A stretch of 64,000 nucleotides of DNA from Trichobilharzia szidati (Eukaryota; Platyhelminthes; Trematoda; Strigeidida; Schistosomatidae), in contig OX235271.1 of NCBI GenBank assembly GCA_944472155.2, positions 64,462,416 through 64,526,415 on the forward strand, given 5' to 3'. This document shows positions 19,869 through 30,194 of this stretch, piece by piece. The notes under the pieces are model-generated. The model saw only the letters and a list, made by a program, of their open reading frames with translations. It had not been told where the DNA came from and did not search any database. The stretch's first letter is position 1. Each line of letters starts with the position of its first letter. Both the position numbers and the translations under genes were made by a program.

Positions 19869-20933
19869 GAATCCTTTGCAGTGGCTCTTGGATTCTAATT
19901 TCATCCAATTCGTGATTACAATGAAATCAGTTGAAATTAATAAGGACGATAAAAAATCCGCCCCAAGTATTGTCCGCTGTAATTCGGGTACAACAATGAA
20001 GGGGAACGTTACCTCCCTGCAATCAATAACGACTCTACAGTTCGACCTACCCGTGAGGCGTAAAACATACCCGCCTACCGTTGGCCCTGTCAATGAACAT
20101 GGGCTGACACTCTTACATAAGTTCTTATCTATTAGCTAAACAGCTGCCTCTGTATCTACTAAACATACCGCTTCTCGATCATTCACTAGCAACTTCGAAT
20201 ACAAAGCCCTTTTCTCACTATCCCCCACTACATCTAGTTTTATATGAGAGAAAGAACACACATTATACTGTCTGGAAACTTTTCGTTTCCGCCTTTCTGA
20301 ACAGTATCTCCTCTAGTGTCGTGGCTGACCACATTCAAAACATCAGTGTTTCCTATCACTCATCCTTAACGCCGCCACTTCATGCTGTAACGCTTCAATT
20401 TTCTGCTCGCATTCGTTCAACTTTGGTGGCTTTACCGTGGCTATCGTTGTGCACAGCAGCTGTCTGGTTACCTTCAACAGCTCACTAATGTCCATCGATT
20501 GCACAGCGTTAACCAGTTGTAATAGCTGAGAAACGTGGTCTGGAACACTCTCGATGAATTGGGAGGTCAGTAGCTGTGCTTCTGATTCCTCATCCAAAGT
20601 GGGAAATAGACTCGTCAATTTCACTGCCAACACTAAAGGACCCCCATCAGGTCCCAGCTTCGTGGAACGGAACTGCTGCATTGCTAGCTGCCTGTCTGTT
20701 GCGCTGTCAAACTCTGTAACCAATCGTTCAACGAATGTCTTCCAAGACGCTGTGTCACCTGACCTGTTGACACTATCATATGCCGCCTTTGCTCGGCTTC
20801 ACAACAGCGTCCCCAACACAACCACCTTCGCCGCCGGCTCCTCGATATCCACCAACTTGGCAACAGCCTCATAGTCCCGCAAGAAACTTTGTATGTCTCC
20901 CTCTTTAAACACAGTTGGCCATGGGATTTTCAT
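19865..20933 (-). pseudogene. Gypsy-like gag-protease, decayed
   Basis: One reading frame runs from ATG at 20933-20931 through gag, a CCHC zinc knuckle (C-F-E-C-G-Q-P-R-H then stop, then R-R-Y-C; about 20340-20300) and an aspartic protease. It is interrupted by stops near 20852, 20342, 20315 and 20117. The protease active site reads L-V-D-T-E where the family has D-T-G, and I-L-G-A-D-F-L marks its C-terminal part. RT, RNase H and integrase are missing. A glutamine-rich stretch and Q-rich coiled segment lie before the knuckle. Confidence 0.75.
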
Positions 20934-20956
20934 TGTTCGGAGACAGTGGCACCATT

Positions 20957-21301
20957 TATAAAGACAGAAGACAAAGGCTAGAAAACAAATTGGTTTTTGA
21001 GAAAATCAGCACATATTTATTGATTTTTTTGTGCATTATTGTCAGCGGAGAAGAAACGTCCTCTGATTCGTCGTTTTCTTGCTCAAGGTTATTCTGTCAT
21101 CTCTTTGTGGCCATTTCTCAGAAAGTCAGGCCATATATCTGCGAATCATATTTGCACACATTAAGTCTGCTGTGACCGGTTGGTGATTTTCTCTAGGTTA
21201 AGCTTTGTTATCGTTTTTCTCATGACCCTGATTCGGGATGCAAACATTGACGTGAATTGTTGTCTACAATTTTGGCTTGTTCGCAGCCATCTCTCACCAC
21301 A
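20957..21301 (-). mobile_element. 5' LTR of the Gypsy-like element
   Basis: It reads on the minus strand from TGTGGTGAGAGATGG to about TCTTCTGTC and lies 24 bp upstream of the gag ATG. It is homologous to LTRs at 15208-15547 and 22687-23029. The terminal CA is mutated (TATA). Confidence 0.75.
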
Positions 21302-21640
21302 ACTTTAGTAAATAATAACCCTTATAACACTAAAACATACTTGATCTATTCATCAAGATACCATAAGTTGAATAGTAAAAGTTATAATGAAGACAAAATA
21401 ACTTCAAAAGCATACCTACTTGTTTACGTATTTCTGGAGCACACTTTTTACATGTGGGAATGATTGAGTAATTGAATTTTCCTACGTAGATCCTAACACT
21501 AGTGCTCAGTAGTTCAACTTGCCATTAAGTTAGGGATAAATAAGAAATTATAATTTAAAAATACCATGGAGACTAAATGACAATTAATATACCTGTGAAA
21601 TTACAAAGATTGAATTCATCTTCACTATTAACAGCGATAA
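21302..21640. other. No gene seen
   Basis: AT-rich intronic sequence between the LTR and the LINE-2 fragment. I recognise nothing. Confidence 0.6.
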
Positions 21641-21644
21641 TCGA

Positions 21645-21970
21645 TCATGTCACCAAAATCCTCTAACCATTGATTCTTGGCATCCTGAGAACCTCAATCA
21701 GGCAGTCTATAACTCTCTACATGACTCAAATTTACTGTGAAACACTTCTTGGATTGATGATGTGTTTTTGATTGACCATTCCCCTAACTCTCTTCCAATG
21801 TAGCCTTAGGTCGGCTGACATTGCTTGTGACTAGAAACAATCATTAGTTAATATTAGATCATATCCTCAAATGATCTAAATGACTAGGCATGTATATCAC
21901 ACATATCCCAGTCGTATCAATTGATAAGGCTTCACAGTGTTCTCGATCATCCCACCTTTCTCACCTAGAT
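21645..21970 (-). mobile_element. LINE-2 C-terminal fragment, very degenerate
   Basis: Base-level similarity runs co-linear with 6715-6970 (the words CAACCATTGATT, CATCCTGAGAACC, ACATGACTCA and GACTAGGCATG). There is no open frame. Confidence 0.6.
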
Positions 21971-21971
21971 A

Positions 21972-22058
21972 TCTTCCTACTTATTATTATTGTGCCCTTG
22001 GGTTCCTAGTGGAACATAGGGCTTCAACTGCACGTCCCCACTTGCTTCTGTCTTCTGC
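21972..22058 (-). mobile_element. LINE-1 (RTE) 3' end only
   Basis: ATTATTATTGTGCCCTTGG then TTCCTAGTGGAACATAGG equals the reverse complement of the RTE tail at 25560-25614. It joins directly to a hammerhead SINE at about 22059. Confidence 0.7.
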
Positions 22059-22059
22059 G

Positions 22060-22160
22060 CGTACCTCTGAAGAGTCCCAAACTAGAACGAAACAGCTGTC
22101 CAGTACTCCCAGGTTTTCCAATGATTCTCTAACCAATGTCAGCTAATGATGAAATCCTGT
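22060..22160 (+). ncRNA. Hammerhead-SINE with conserved ribozyme core
   Basis: The core is CTGAAGA (22067-22073), stem II GTCCC with loop AAACTA and GAAC (one C-A mismatch), GAAA at 22089-22092, and stem III in the palindrome ACAGCTGT. The predicted cleavage is after C22100 (GUC). Stem I arms GTACCT and CAGTAC keep four outer pairs but mismatch beside the core. All catalytic-core bases fit CUGANGA...GAAA. Confidence 0.65.
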
Positions 22161-22323
22161 AACCAATCAACTAAATCCCTACAAACCAATACTTGAAAAG
22201 AATAGATGAATTTCTAATGAACACACATCAGAGTTCCAGGGAGAATAGAAAAAGCATCTCCTAGATGATGACTTGTATTCATTCTTATACCATAGTTGGA
22301 TTAATGGTTCTATTAAGTCTAGA

Positions 22324-22470
22324 CTGTGCGTCAGACTGTAGAGAATGAGAAGACAGGAATACTTTGGACCACCGATAAGAAGTCTCTAGAAGATCTGAAT
22401 TTCTCAGGTGATATGTGTCTGATATCACACAAACTCGGAGACTTGCAGGCGAAAACCTACAGACTGACTG
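22324..22470 (+). mobile_element. LINE-1 (RTE) RT fragment
   Basis: The frame gives L-E-D-L-N-F-S-G-D-M-C-L-I-S-H-K-L, the region of the F-x-DD box with the first catalytic Asp changed to Gly. It is followed directly by the P3 PLE terminal on the other strand. Confidence 0.65.
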
Positions 22471-22477
22471 ATGTGTG

Positions 22478-22650
22478 ATATTGACCTACTTCATCACATA
22501 AGTGTAGAATTTGGGCGCTGTTGTAGAATATACTGCCATATTTAGGCAAGTTTATTTGCAATAACACACAGTGACTGATACAGCATTAATAACTGGATCA
22601 CGTTTCGAGGACAATTCTTTTTGCCGATAATCTTATCACTGCATTCACGC
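22478..22650 (-). mobile_element. PLE P3 terminal segment
   Basis: The minus strand contains TCCTCGAAACGTGATCCAG and a CAGTCACTGTGTGTTATTGC stretch, matching the P3 terminals at 4180-4371 and 5175-5325. Confidence 0.6.
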
Positions 22651-22686
22651 GACTTCATCACTTGCTGTATGTAGCCTCCCTCCTTC

Positions 22687-23029
22687 TGTGATGAGAGCTG
22701 GCTGTGAACAAGCCAAATTGTAGACAACAGTTTACGTCAGTGTTACGTCCCGAATCAGGGTCATGAGAGAAACGACAACAAAGCTTAACCTAGAGAAAAT
22801 CACCGACCAATCACGGAGGACTTAATGTGTGGAAATATGATTCGCAAATACAGGGCTTAATTTTCCGAGAAATGGCCACAAAGAGATGACAGAATAACGC
22901 TGAGGGAGAAAACAACCAGTCAGAGGACGTTTCTTCTCCTCTGACAGTAATGTACATAAAAATCAATAAATATCTGTTGATTTTCTCAAAAACCAATTTG
23001 TTTTCTAGCCTTTGTCTTCTGTCGTTACA
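22687..23029 (+). mobile_element. Solo LTR (Gypsy-like)
   Basis: It starts TGTGATGAGAG and ends GTCGTTACA. The flanks CTTC and ATTC could be a worn 4-bp TSD. Internal sequence is homologous to the reverse complement of 20957-21301. Confidence 0.7.
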
Positions 23030-23374
23030 ATTCCTGTTTTTTTATTGCAATCCTTCCTAAATCCGATGTGGGTGTTTAATCGTCCTGATTGCTCATGTTT
23101 GGTGTTGACTCAATGAAGAAAGATTCGCCACCTAACTAACTATGTTACTTTGTAATGCTTTCACTTTTTCCTACACTGTGTGATTAGATGCAAGTGAATC
23201 CATTGCAATAGTCTCGCTTGTTTTCCAGACTGTTTAAATCATCAGGGTCAGTCATTTTAAGTCCAGCTAAATCCCAATATTCCGATAATTGACCTCATAA
23301 TCATTCCATGGTATTCGGGACATTATATTGTCTTTTTTCAAGCATTAGTTTTTGTAGGGATTTTGTTTGATTTC

Positions 23375-23570
23375 ATGGAGGATTTCATCACGAGCTGATA
23401 TCAGTTAGAGAACCACTGGAAGGAGTCCTGGACAGCCAGCTGTCTCCTCCCTCTTAATTTGGGACTCTTCATGAGTACGCACTCACCGCCAGGGTTTGAA
23501 CCCATGACCTCCTGGTTACAAGGCCAGCTAGCTCGTAGACCATTGAGCCACTGGGACCAGATCCATTGGC
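23375..23570 (-). repeat. Hammerhead-SINE with clear tRNA-like head
   Basis: On the minus strand box A is TGGCTCAATGG (23550-23540) and box B GGTTCAAACCC (23502-23492), followed within 15 bases by GTACTCATGAAGAGTCCC, the ribozyme start. The core is damaged (ATGAAGA, and GAAA lost). This copy best shows that the pol III promoter sits directly upstream of the ribozyme. Confidence 0.7.
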
Positions 23571-24014
23571 CAGTCAATGAATTCTAACTTCTGCCAATTC
23601 ATGACATAAAGCGACCACATCGTAATGTCCTCTTCGATGAATTACTGTTTTTTGTTATTGTATTTCTTAATTAGAGTTGTCGTTTCCTCAAGTTGAGATA
23701 TTCTGTTTCTTATTGAGTTGGTATATGGTATATGGTATTCCTATCGAGACTTTAAATTCTGTATTATTTATCTTAATTTCATTATTTACATTACTATTCT
23801 CATTCCCTCTATGGGTCTTCATACATTCTTCGGATAAATTTTGGTGGGTAGTTCTTTTATTAACAACACTTTCCTATTTGTTTGATTTCATTAAATGAGA
23901 AAATATGTATGATGTATGTATTTTAAAATATTTCCTCATAATTAACACAGAATTTGTTTTAGATTGTAAGTGATTCAAGAGAATTCATCAGATCACTTTT
24001 ACAAAGATAGATTT

Positions 24015-24215
24015 CATTAAGAGTTGACATCAATTAAAGAATCATTGAAAATCAGAGAGTACTGTACATCTGTTTCAGCCCGATTGGGGATTCTTCAGCA
24101 TTAAGCAGTCATAACTAAATCAGTAATCGATTTCAACACCATCAGGTAATGAGGTGAATAAGTTACTAGCCAGTCACTAGGGTGACTGACATCCAACATC
24201 TTATGACTTCTAACA
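24015..24215 (-). repeat. Hammerhead-SINE, core box kept
   Basis: The minus strand reads CTGAAGA (24098-24092), an imperfect stem II, GAAA (24076-24073), then CAGATGTA and CAGTACTC. The cleavage triplet is GUA. Stem I is weak, so activity is doubtful. Confidence 0.6.
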
Positions 24216-24416
24216 TTATTACTGATGCTCATTTGTCATAAAATCGATCCAATCTCTACAAACTACCGATTGATGATCACTTTTCAGTCATTATTCTTCT
24301 CCCGAGTTTATTGATCGTGTGATAAAATGTTTAGGCGAAAGGTTTATGTGTTTGTTTCTCAACTAATGCATCTCAAGTTTCAAATCTACTTCAATAAATT
24401 CAGGTATTTTTGATTG

Positions 24417-24655
24417 GACACTAGTCAGTAACTAGTGTAATGTGTCTAGTCCTATCTTCGATGCAGACTGTATTCTATCAGTCAAGCTTGTAATGTGGCC
24501 TCTTCATGCTAATTGGTTCGCCATTACGGTGCACTGTGAATTGTTGGTATTAGATGGTTAGAGGCAATCGGCCACAGGAAGCCTTGGACCTAGGTTTCGT
24601 GCTAGTTGGCACTCATCAGTCAGCAAGGCGTATCTGCAACCTCGAAGAAATTCAT
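24417..24655 (+). repeat. Dispersed repeat R1, permuted copy
   Basis: It has two blocks: TTGATTGGACAC...GGTGCAC (24417-24533) and TTAGATGGTTAGAGGCAATC...GGCGTATCTGCAACC (24549-24640). Both occur at 46525-46870, but there in the reverse order. Function unknown. Confidence 0.65.
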
Positions 24656-24700
24656 GTCTCACTTCAGGTATAAAAAAGTAAACACGCATCCGTTAACTGT

Positions 24701-25614
24701 TATGCGTCAGACAGTGGGAAACGAGAAGACAGGGATGTCCTGGACCGACATGAAGAATCTAGAAGACCCGGATTTCGTGGATGACTTATGTCTGATGTCA
24801 CACAAAATCGAAGTTTTACAAGCGAAAACCGACAAACTGGTCGAAGAAGCAGCAAAGACAGGACTCCAGGTGAACATAGACAAGAAGGAGGTTATGAAAA
24901 TAACCAACCAACAACAACAACAGCAGCAACATCCAGCGCCTATCACCATCAACGGGAGGGATTTGAAAGAGGTTACTTCATTCACTTATCTAGGGAGCAT
25001 TGTCTCAACTACAGGAGGAACGGACGAGGATGTCAAATCGAGCGGGAATCGGGAAGGCGAGAAACACATTCATCAACCTGAAATCAATCTGGAAATCTTC
25101 GTCACTCAGCCTGCATTAACAACAAAATTCGGATTTTCAATACAAACGTCAAGTCAGTCAGTTCTTCTATACGGATCAGAAACTTGGCCAGTGTGTCACA
25201 AAGAATATTTCCAGTAGCCTGTTGCAGACCTTCATCAACAACTGTCTTCGCTGGCTCTATACTGAAGATCAGATGGCCGGAAAGAATCACCAACAAGAAA
25301 CTATGGGAACAAACAAAACAAGAACCAATCGCCCAACGAATATGCAGGCGAAAGTGGAGATGGACTGGACACTCGCTGAGGAGGCCGTTGAGTGACATCG
25401 CGCGTCAGGCGATAGCTCGAGTGGAACCCGAAAAGGAAGCGGCGAGTGGGACGTTCAAGGGTGACATGGAGGAGATCGTGTGAAGAAGAGTTGAAACAGT
25501 ATGGACTAACATGGATGCAGGTGAAAAGTACAGCAGAAGACAGAAGCAAGTGGAGACGTGTAAGTGAAGCCCTATGTTCCACTAGGAACCCAAGGGAACA
25601 ATAATAATAATAAT
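24701..25614 (+). mobile_element. LINE-1 (RTE) 3' copy with 15-bp TSD
   Basis: The TSD is GCATCCGTTAACTGT (24686-24700) and GCATCCATTAACTGT (25615-25629). Coding pieces are the RT palm with DFVDDLCLMSHK and the thumb with TSFTYLGSIVSTTGG (24606-25217 frame), then a frameshift to a C-terminal R-I-C-R-R-K-W-R-W block (25250-25480). The tail GAAGCCCTATGTTCC ... GGGAACAATAATAAT ends the copy. Confidence 0.85.
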
Positions 25615-25649
25615 GCATCCATTAACTGTGATCAGTGATATCATATATT

Positions 25650-25815
25650 TTTAAAACAAATACTTTCAGTGATTTCTTGAACTCAGTGACTGAATGGTCT
25701 ACGAACTCGCCCTATAGCCTGAAAGTCCTGGATTCAGACGTTGGTGGGCACGTGTTGCTGAAGAGTCCCAAACTAGGACGAAGCAACTCTCCAGTATACC
25801 TTGGCTTTCCAATAT
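25650..25815 (+). ncRNA. Hammerhead-SINE with near-complete ribozyme
   Basis: The core is CTGAAGA (25758-25764). Stem II GTCC/GGAC has four perfect pairs. The GAAA box reads GAAG (25780-25783). Stem I GTGTTG (25752-25757) pairs with CAGTAT (25792-25797) over six positions, three of them G-U. The upstream part has a tRNA-like TGACTGAATGGTCTAC. The box change probably kills cleavage. Confidence 0.6.
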
Positions 25816-25879
25816 ATTTCTAACTTTCAATAATCAATTAGGTCGAATTATTCAACCATAAAACTATACCAATATTTAC

Positions 25880-26113
25880 CTTGAATGTATAATGAATATT
25901 TTGATATTCAGATATTGAAGAATTTACCACACGTAATTCTAATTCTTGTTTCATAAAATTCTCTGAAATGACTCCACATATGAACATTATTCCACCAAAA
26001 AAATATAAACATAAGAATGTACACAGTTTAACACGTTGTGTTATTGTTAGCATATTCCACCATTTTGTTTGAAATAATAATTTTCTTTTATGCAATTTAT
26101 CTCTCTGTGTCAT
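25880..26113 (-). CDS. Predicted four-pass membrane protein, 5' exon
   Basis: The start is ATG at 26113-26111; an upstream exon is not excluded because the frame stays open for a few codons. The donor AAG|GTAAAT is at 25880/25879, phase 0, and joins exactly to the exon at 18442. It gives residues 1-78: a basic N-terminus (K-L-H-K-R-K), TM1 at about 30-50, then the start of a hydrophilic loop with N-S-S at 64-66 as a possible N-glycosylation site. The product is unidentified. Confidence 0.62.
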
Positions 26114-27155
26114 ATCTGGCTGCCGTTTGTTTCTTTTTGTTTGTTTTTTTTTTTGATTGACTGCTGTATTCGTGAATCACGCAAAACAAAACCTTGAATA
26201 TTGAATCTATGGCGGAAATGTTGATATTTATTCGCTCAAAGATGTTATACCTAGAACATAATACACGTGCTGGCTAAAATCAATAAATCACATGATACTT
26301 TTATAAAAATTACTGACACAGTTTAAAATATACGGATAAAAAGGCTTCATTCTTTATTACCTAAGATTAGGCGGTAAATTTTTATAAAGAAGGTGAAGAT
26401 GGATATAACTCACGGAAATCTAGTCTTCTTTGTGATGCGAATCAAAATATTAATAGTTCATGTCTCCTTATGGGAAACATAAATTAAAATACTTCGAATC
26501 CACATAGCTTTCTATATATGGAAAACTAATAGATTCTCGACCCATGGATAAGGCTTCCAACCGTAAGTTAGATAAAAATACTGAAAAAAGGTTGAAAATA
26601 AACTCTGTAGAGTTGTCAGGAAATTCGTTATATGATTTGATCAGTTACAGAAACTTAGTGAGCTGGATTAAAGCAGATTGAGACTGCTTTTTAGCAAGTG
26701 TATTGAGATATTGCGTGGATTACTGATATTCACCCGTGGAGAAATTCGTTTACAGCTGAAGATCTTTGGGGAATATTCTGTCGAAGTTCTTGGATGAATG
26801 ATCGAATGGAATCAACATAGTTCCTTTCATAATGTCCAAGTGACTTCGTGTTCAGTAATTCCATCGAAATGCTCTCCTGAAGCATTTTCGTGATTGGTAA
26901 AAGAGTCATCGAGAAAGGTGATCTTCGCGTTCACTACGGCAAGGTTGACAGAGTACTGTGAAAACCTATTGAGTCTCTTGACTGTTGAGGGGTTCTTGCT
27001 ACTTTTTTAATTTTATGAATAATCCCCATCCAGGAACTGATGAAAAGAACAAAACAAGTAGTTCACGAAGGGGGGGCAGTATCGACAGTAAAAAAAATGA
27101 TGGTTACGACAACTTATCACTGTTATCACTACCTTCATTCGTGAAAAATTGTACA
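26114..27155. other. Region upstream of the membrane-protein gene, mostly unassigned
   Basis: The first 300 bp would hold the promoter if 26113 is the true start; I see no clear TATA box. A minus-strand open stretch at 26950-26730 is coding-like but unassigned (see findings). Confidence 0.4.
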
Positions 27156-27159
27156 TAAG

Positions 27160-27225
27160 TGCAATCATACAGCTAAAGGAGGTGAATCCGCAGAAAAGAG
27201 TATCTCCACCGAACTACTAGTTTTG
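27160..27225 (+). mobile_element. PLE P5-type tail
   Basis: TACAGCT, then CCGCAGAAAAGAG, then CCGAACTACTAG follows the order seen at 49640-49695 and 54805-54880. There is no coding part on this strand nearby. Confidence 0.5.
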
Positions 27226-27401
27226 TTCTTTTCATTAAATTTTAAGATTTCGTTGATAAACTCATGAAGAACTGACCTGCTTCTTACCGAATCTTCAAAA
27301 ATAAAGAAGTTCTATGCAGCTGTCAATCTAATCATGTTAATTACCGACGATGAAGGATAATGTCTGTATAGAATTATGAATGAGTAAACTTCGAAACTCT
27401 G

Positions 27402-27640
27402 AGTTGGTGGCACAGCGGTAGAATGCTCGCCAACCACGTAGGTGATTCGGGGCTCGATCCCCGGCCACAGACGCACTCCGTTACCTCACTAAGCTAGTAA
27501 TGAGACTGGTAAGGAGGGAATTTCGGGCTGGGCATGAGGCTAGCAACTCCATCCCGTAAGAATAAACACCACTGCTACCGAAACTTCAAGCCTCTAGCTT
27601 GAAGCCCTATTTTCCACTGGGAACGTAAAGGAATAAAAAA
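27402..27640 (+). repeat. tRNA-derived SINE with RTE-like tail
   Basis: Box A TGGCACAGCGG and box B GGCTCGATCCC are followed by the body with the GCCTCTAGCTTGAAG inverted repeat and tail. Probable TSD: TTCGAAACT (27390-27398) and TTTGAAACT (27644-27652). Confidence 0.8.
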
Positions 27641-28002
27641 ATATTTGAAACTGGTCGACCGACTGATTCTAAATAACCAACTGGATAAATAACAAAAGAG
27701 TCAGTTGAGAACCAGTTACCCGGAATGGGTTTTTTCATGTGCTAGGCAATTATTATTATTATCCTCCTGGATTCACACTGAAGTGTGAAGTTTCAGTGCC
27801 TATTTTTCAACACTCATCTAAGTGACTTTGCTTTATGAGATTCAGTCATATAAAAGTCTGAGTTAAGGTTTATGAATTTTATGAAAACCTTTTCTGGAAG
27901 TAAGGATCAATACAGAAATATATCAGCTGCTGTAGTTCTACTCATTGCTTTAATATTTCTGTAAAAGATAGTAAGAAATAAATACTATTCTATAATTTTC
28001 AA

Positions 28003-28911
28003 TGAGGAAACAGGCATAAAATGGACTCACACAAAAAACTTGGAGGATCTGGACTTCGCCGATGATATATGTCTGATTTCCCACAAACTGGAAGATATGC
28101 AAGTGAAAAGCAACAAGTTAGCAGAAGAAGCAACAAAGATAGGAGGGACTTCATGTGATTATAGAGAAAACAGAGGTGATGAAGATTCCTGGACAAGAAC
28201 AACAACGACAGACAACAATCAGCATAAATGGGAGGAACCTGAAAGAAACAACCTCTTTTACCTATCCACCTACCTGGGAAGCACCGTTTCAACTACAGGC
28301 CGACGGAACTGACGAGGATATCAAAGCAAGAATCGGAAAAGCAAGACAAGCTTTCATTTCTATCAAGTCTGTGTGGAGGTCAACAGCATTCAGCGTGAAA
28401 AATAAGATCCGGATTTTCAACTCCAATGTGAAGTCAGTGCTACTCACTCTACGGATCAGAGACCTGCACTGCGCGTCATAAAGAGCATCTCAAACAAACT
28501 ACAGACCTTCATTAACGGTTGTCTTCGCTCAATACCAGTCAAGATCAGATGGCCAGAGTTGATCAGCAACAGAGATCTCTGGCAATGAGCGAACCAACCC
28601 AGCAGGAACCGATTGTGAAACAAATAGGCAGGAAGAAATGGAGATGGATTGGCTGGCCATACTCTGAGGAAACAAAACATCAAGTGACATCACTAGACAA
28701 GCCATCGTTCGAGTGGAACCCGAAAGGGAAGCGGCAAGTTGATCGTCAGTGCAAGGGTGACTTGGAGGAGGTCATGTGAAGAGGAGATGAAAACGTGTGG
28801 GCAGACATGGAGCCAGGTGAAGACTCTAGCAGAGAACCGAACGCAATGGAGATGCACGGGTGAAGCCCTATGTTCCTCTAGAAATTAAAGGAAACAATAA
28901 TATAATAATAT
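28003..28911 (+). mobile_element. LINE-1 (RTE) 3' copy
   Basis: It contains G-I-K-W-T-H then L-D-F-A-D-D-I-C-L-I-S-H-K, thumb blocks and R-K-K-W-R-W, with frame breaks, then the GAAGCCCTATGTTCC tail and AAT units. The flanks ATAATTTTCAA (27992-28002) and ATGATTTTCGA (28912-28922) are a probable worn TSD. Confidence 0.8.
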
Positions 28912-29084
28912 ATGATTTTCGAGTACAGGGAGGTATTAAACTAGGTTGAAAATGCTCAAAATCCGTATCTATAGAAATTGTATCGGGTGATTTCATTGAG
29001 CAATGGGAATCATTTTCTTAATTTTACCATATGCTCAGAGAACACAGACACAAAACCTTTCAGGTGGTTTATCATTGTTTGTGA

Positions 29085-29190
29085 TGATATTAGATGGTTG
29101 GAGGCAATCGGCAGGAAGCCTTGGACCTAGGTTTCGTGCTAGTTGGCACTCTTCAGCAAGGCGTATCTTCAACCTTGAAGGAACTTATCA
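29085..29190 (+). repeat. Dispersed repeat R1, head block only
   Basis: TTAGATGGTTGGAGGCAATC through GGCGTATCTTCAACC matches 24549-24640 and 46525-46630. Confidence 0.65.
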
Positions 29191-30185
29191 TTGTTTCGGA
29201 CAAGTTAACGAATAGTGGTCCAGGAGGGTAAACGCTCCAGTTACCTTGAATGCATACTGTTCGCTGGATAACAAGGCCTACAGTTATTATGGCGCCTCTG
29301 TGACGACTGTGCACGAACTGAATTCTAAATATCATCTGATCTCGTTTTTAAGTACTTTTTTGGATAATGACTTGATAACTCGTTAGGGTTAGGATTTGGG
29401 TTGGATTACTTTTGGGATTAGGTTTAGGAGTGGGATCGGGATTAGGGCGTTGCATTTTTACTATCTCTATTTCTCTAGTGAATCGTCTTAGGGTGTGCAT
29501 AATTTTTATCTGCATCTTTCTAATAAATAAACATCATTTTTTAGCCAAAATACAATGGTCTTTCAGATTGGTCACCCCGATGTCTCTTGTGCGTCCGGGC
29601 TACCTGGATCTCTGTTCTTTAACTTGGCCACTGTTTTTTTATGACATAATGTTATGACATACAACTTAGCAATTTAGTTGATAGTTCTGTTTTTTGATCG
29701 TACTGGTGAAATTTCCCTCTAAACATTCAGCAAACATTTTTAATTATTTGTTAAACTACTTATATTGGAGGCTAGTAGCTAAACTTATAACATCAAAATA
29801 TTTTGACGATATAAGCATGAGACCATTAGTCAAACCTCTTTCTTGTGCATTTGAACTAAAATTCTGTTTTCTGAGTATTTTATAATGCATAGTAAATCCA
29901 AACTTTATATGATTTAAATGAAGTTTGACAGACCCAGTATATCCTCAGGTAAAAGGGGAATTTCCTGTATCCCACAAAGAACTGGGAATTGGGTTTGCCA
30001 TATGAATCAGATGTGAACATCAGACAGAAAACATAATTTTAGTAACATTTGAACAGAATCACCAAACATCTTGTAACAGAATGATTTATCGGAAAATGCC
30101 TCCTGAACAATCCAATTACAGTATTGATACTTATTTGGGGTTTCCAAATAACTCAGTACTTTTACAATTAAAAGTGTTCTCTGAG
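29191..30185. other. No gene seen
   Basis: AT-rich. A short stretch with GTTAGGGTTAGG (about 29383) resembles two telomere-type units but is followed by irregular GGGATTAGG-like words. Confidence 0.6.
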
Positions 30186-30194
30186 CTGGTTGGT

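Noticed and set aside
23677..23898. Plus-strand 73-codon ORF rich in hydrophobic residues
   Set aside because: T-rich DNA reads as Phe/Leu/Ile in this frame. It has no family motif, no splice signals and lies in an intron of the opposite-strand gene.
24707..24985. Minus-strand ORF with a Cys run
   Set aside because: It is the shadow of the CAA/CAG run in the RTE thumb on the plus strand.
29380..29450. TTAGGG-like words suggesting interstitial telomere sequence
   Set aside because: Only about two units match; the rest is irregular G-rich sequence.
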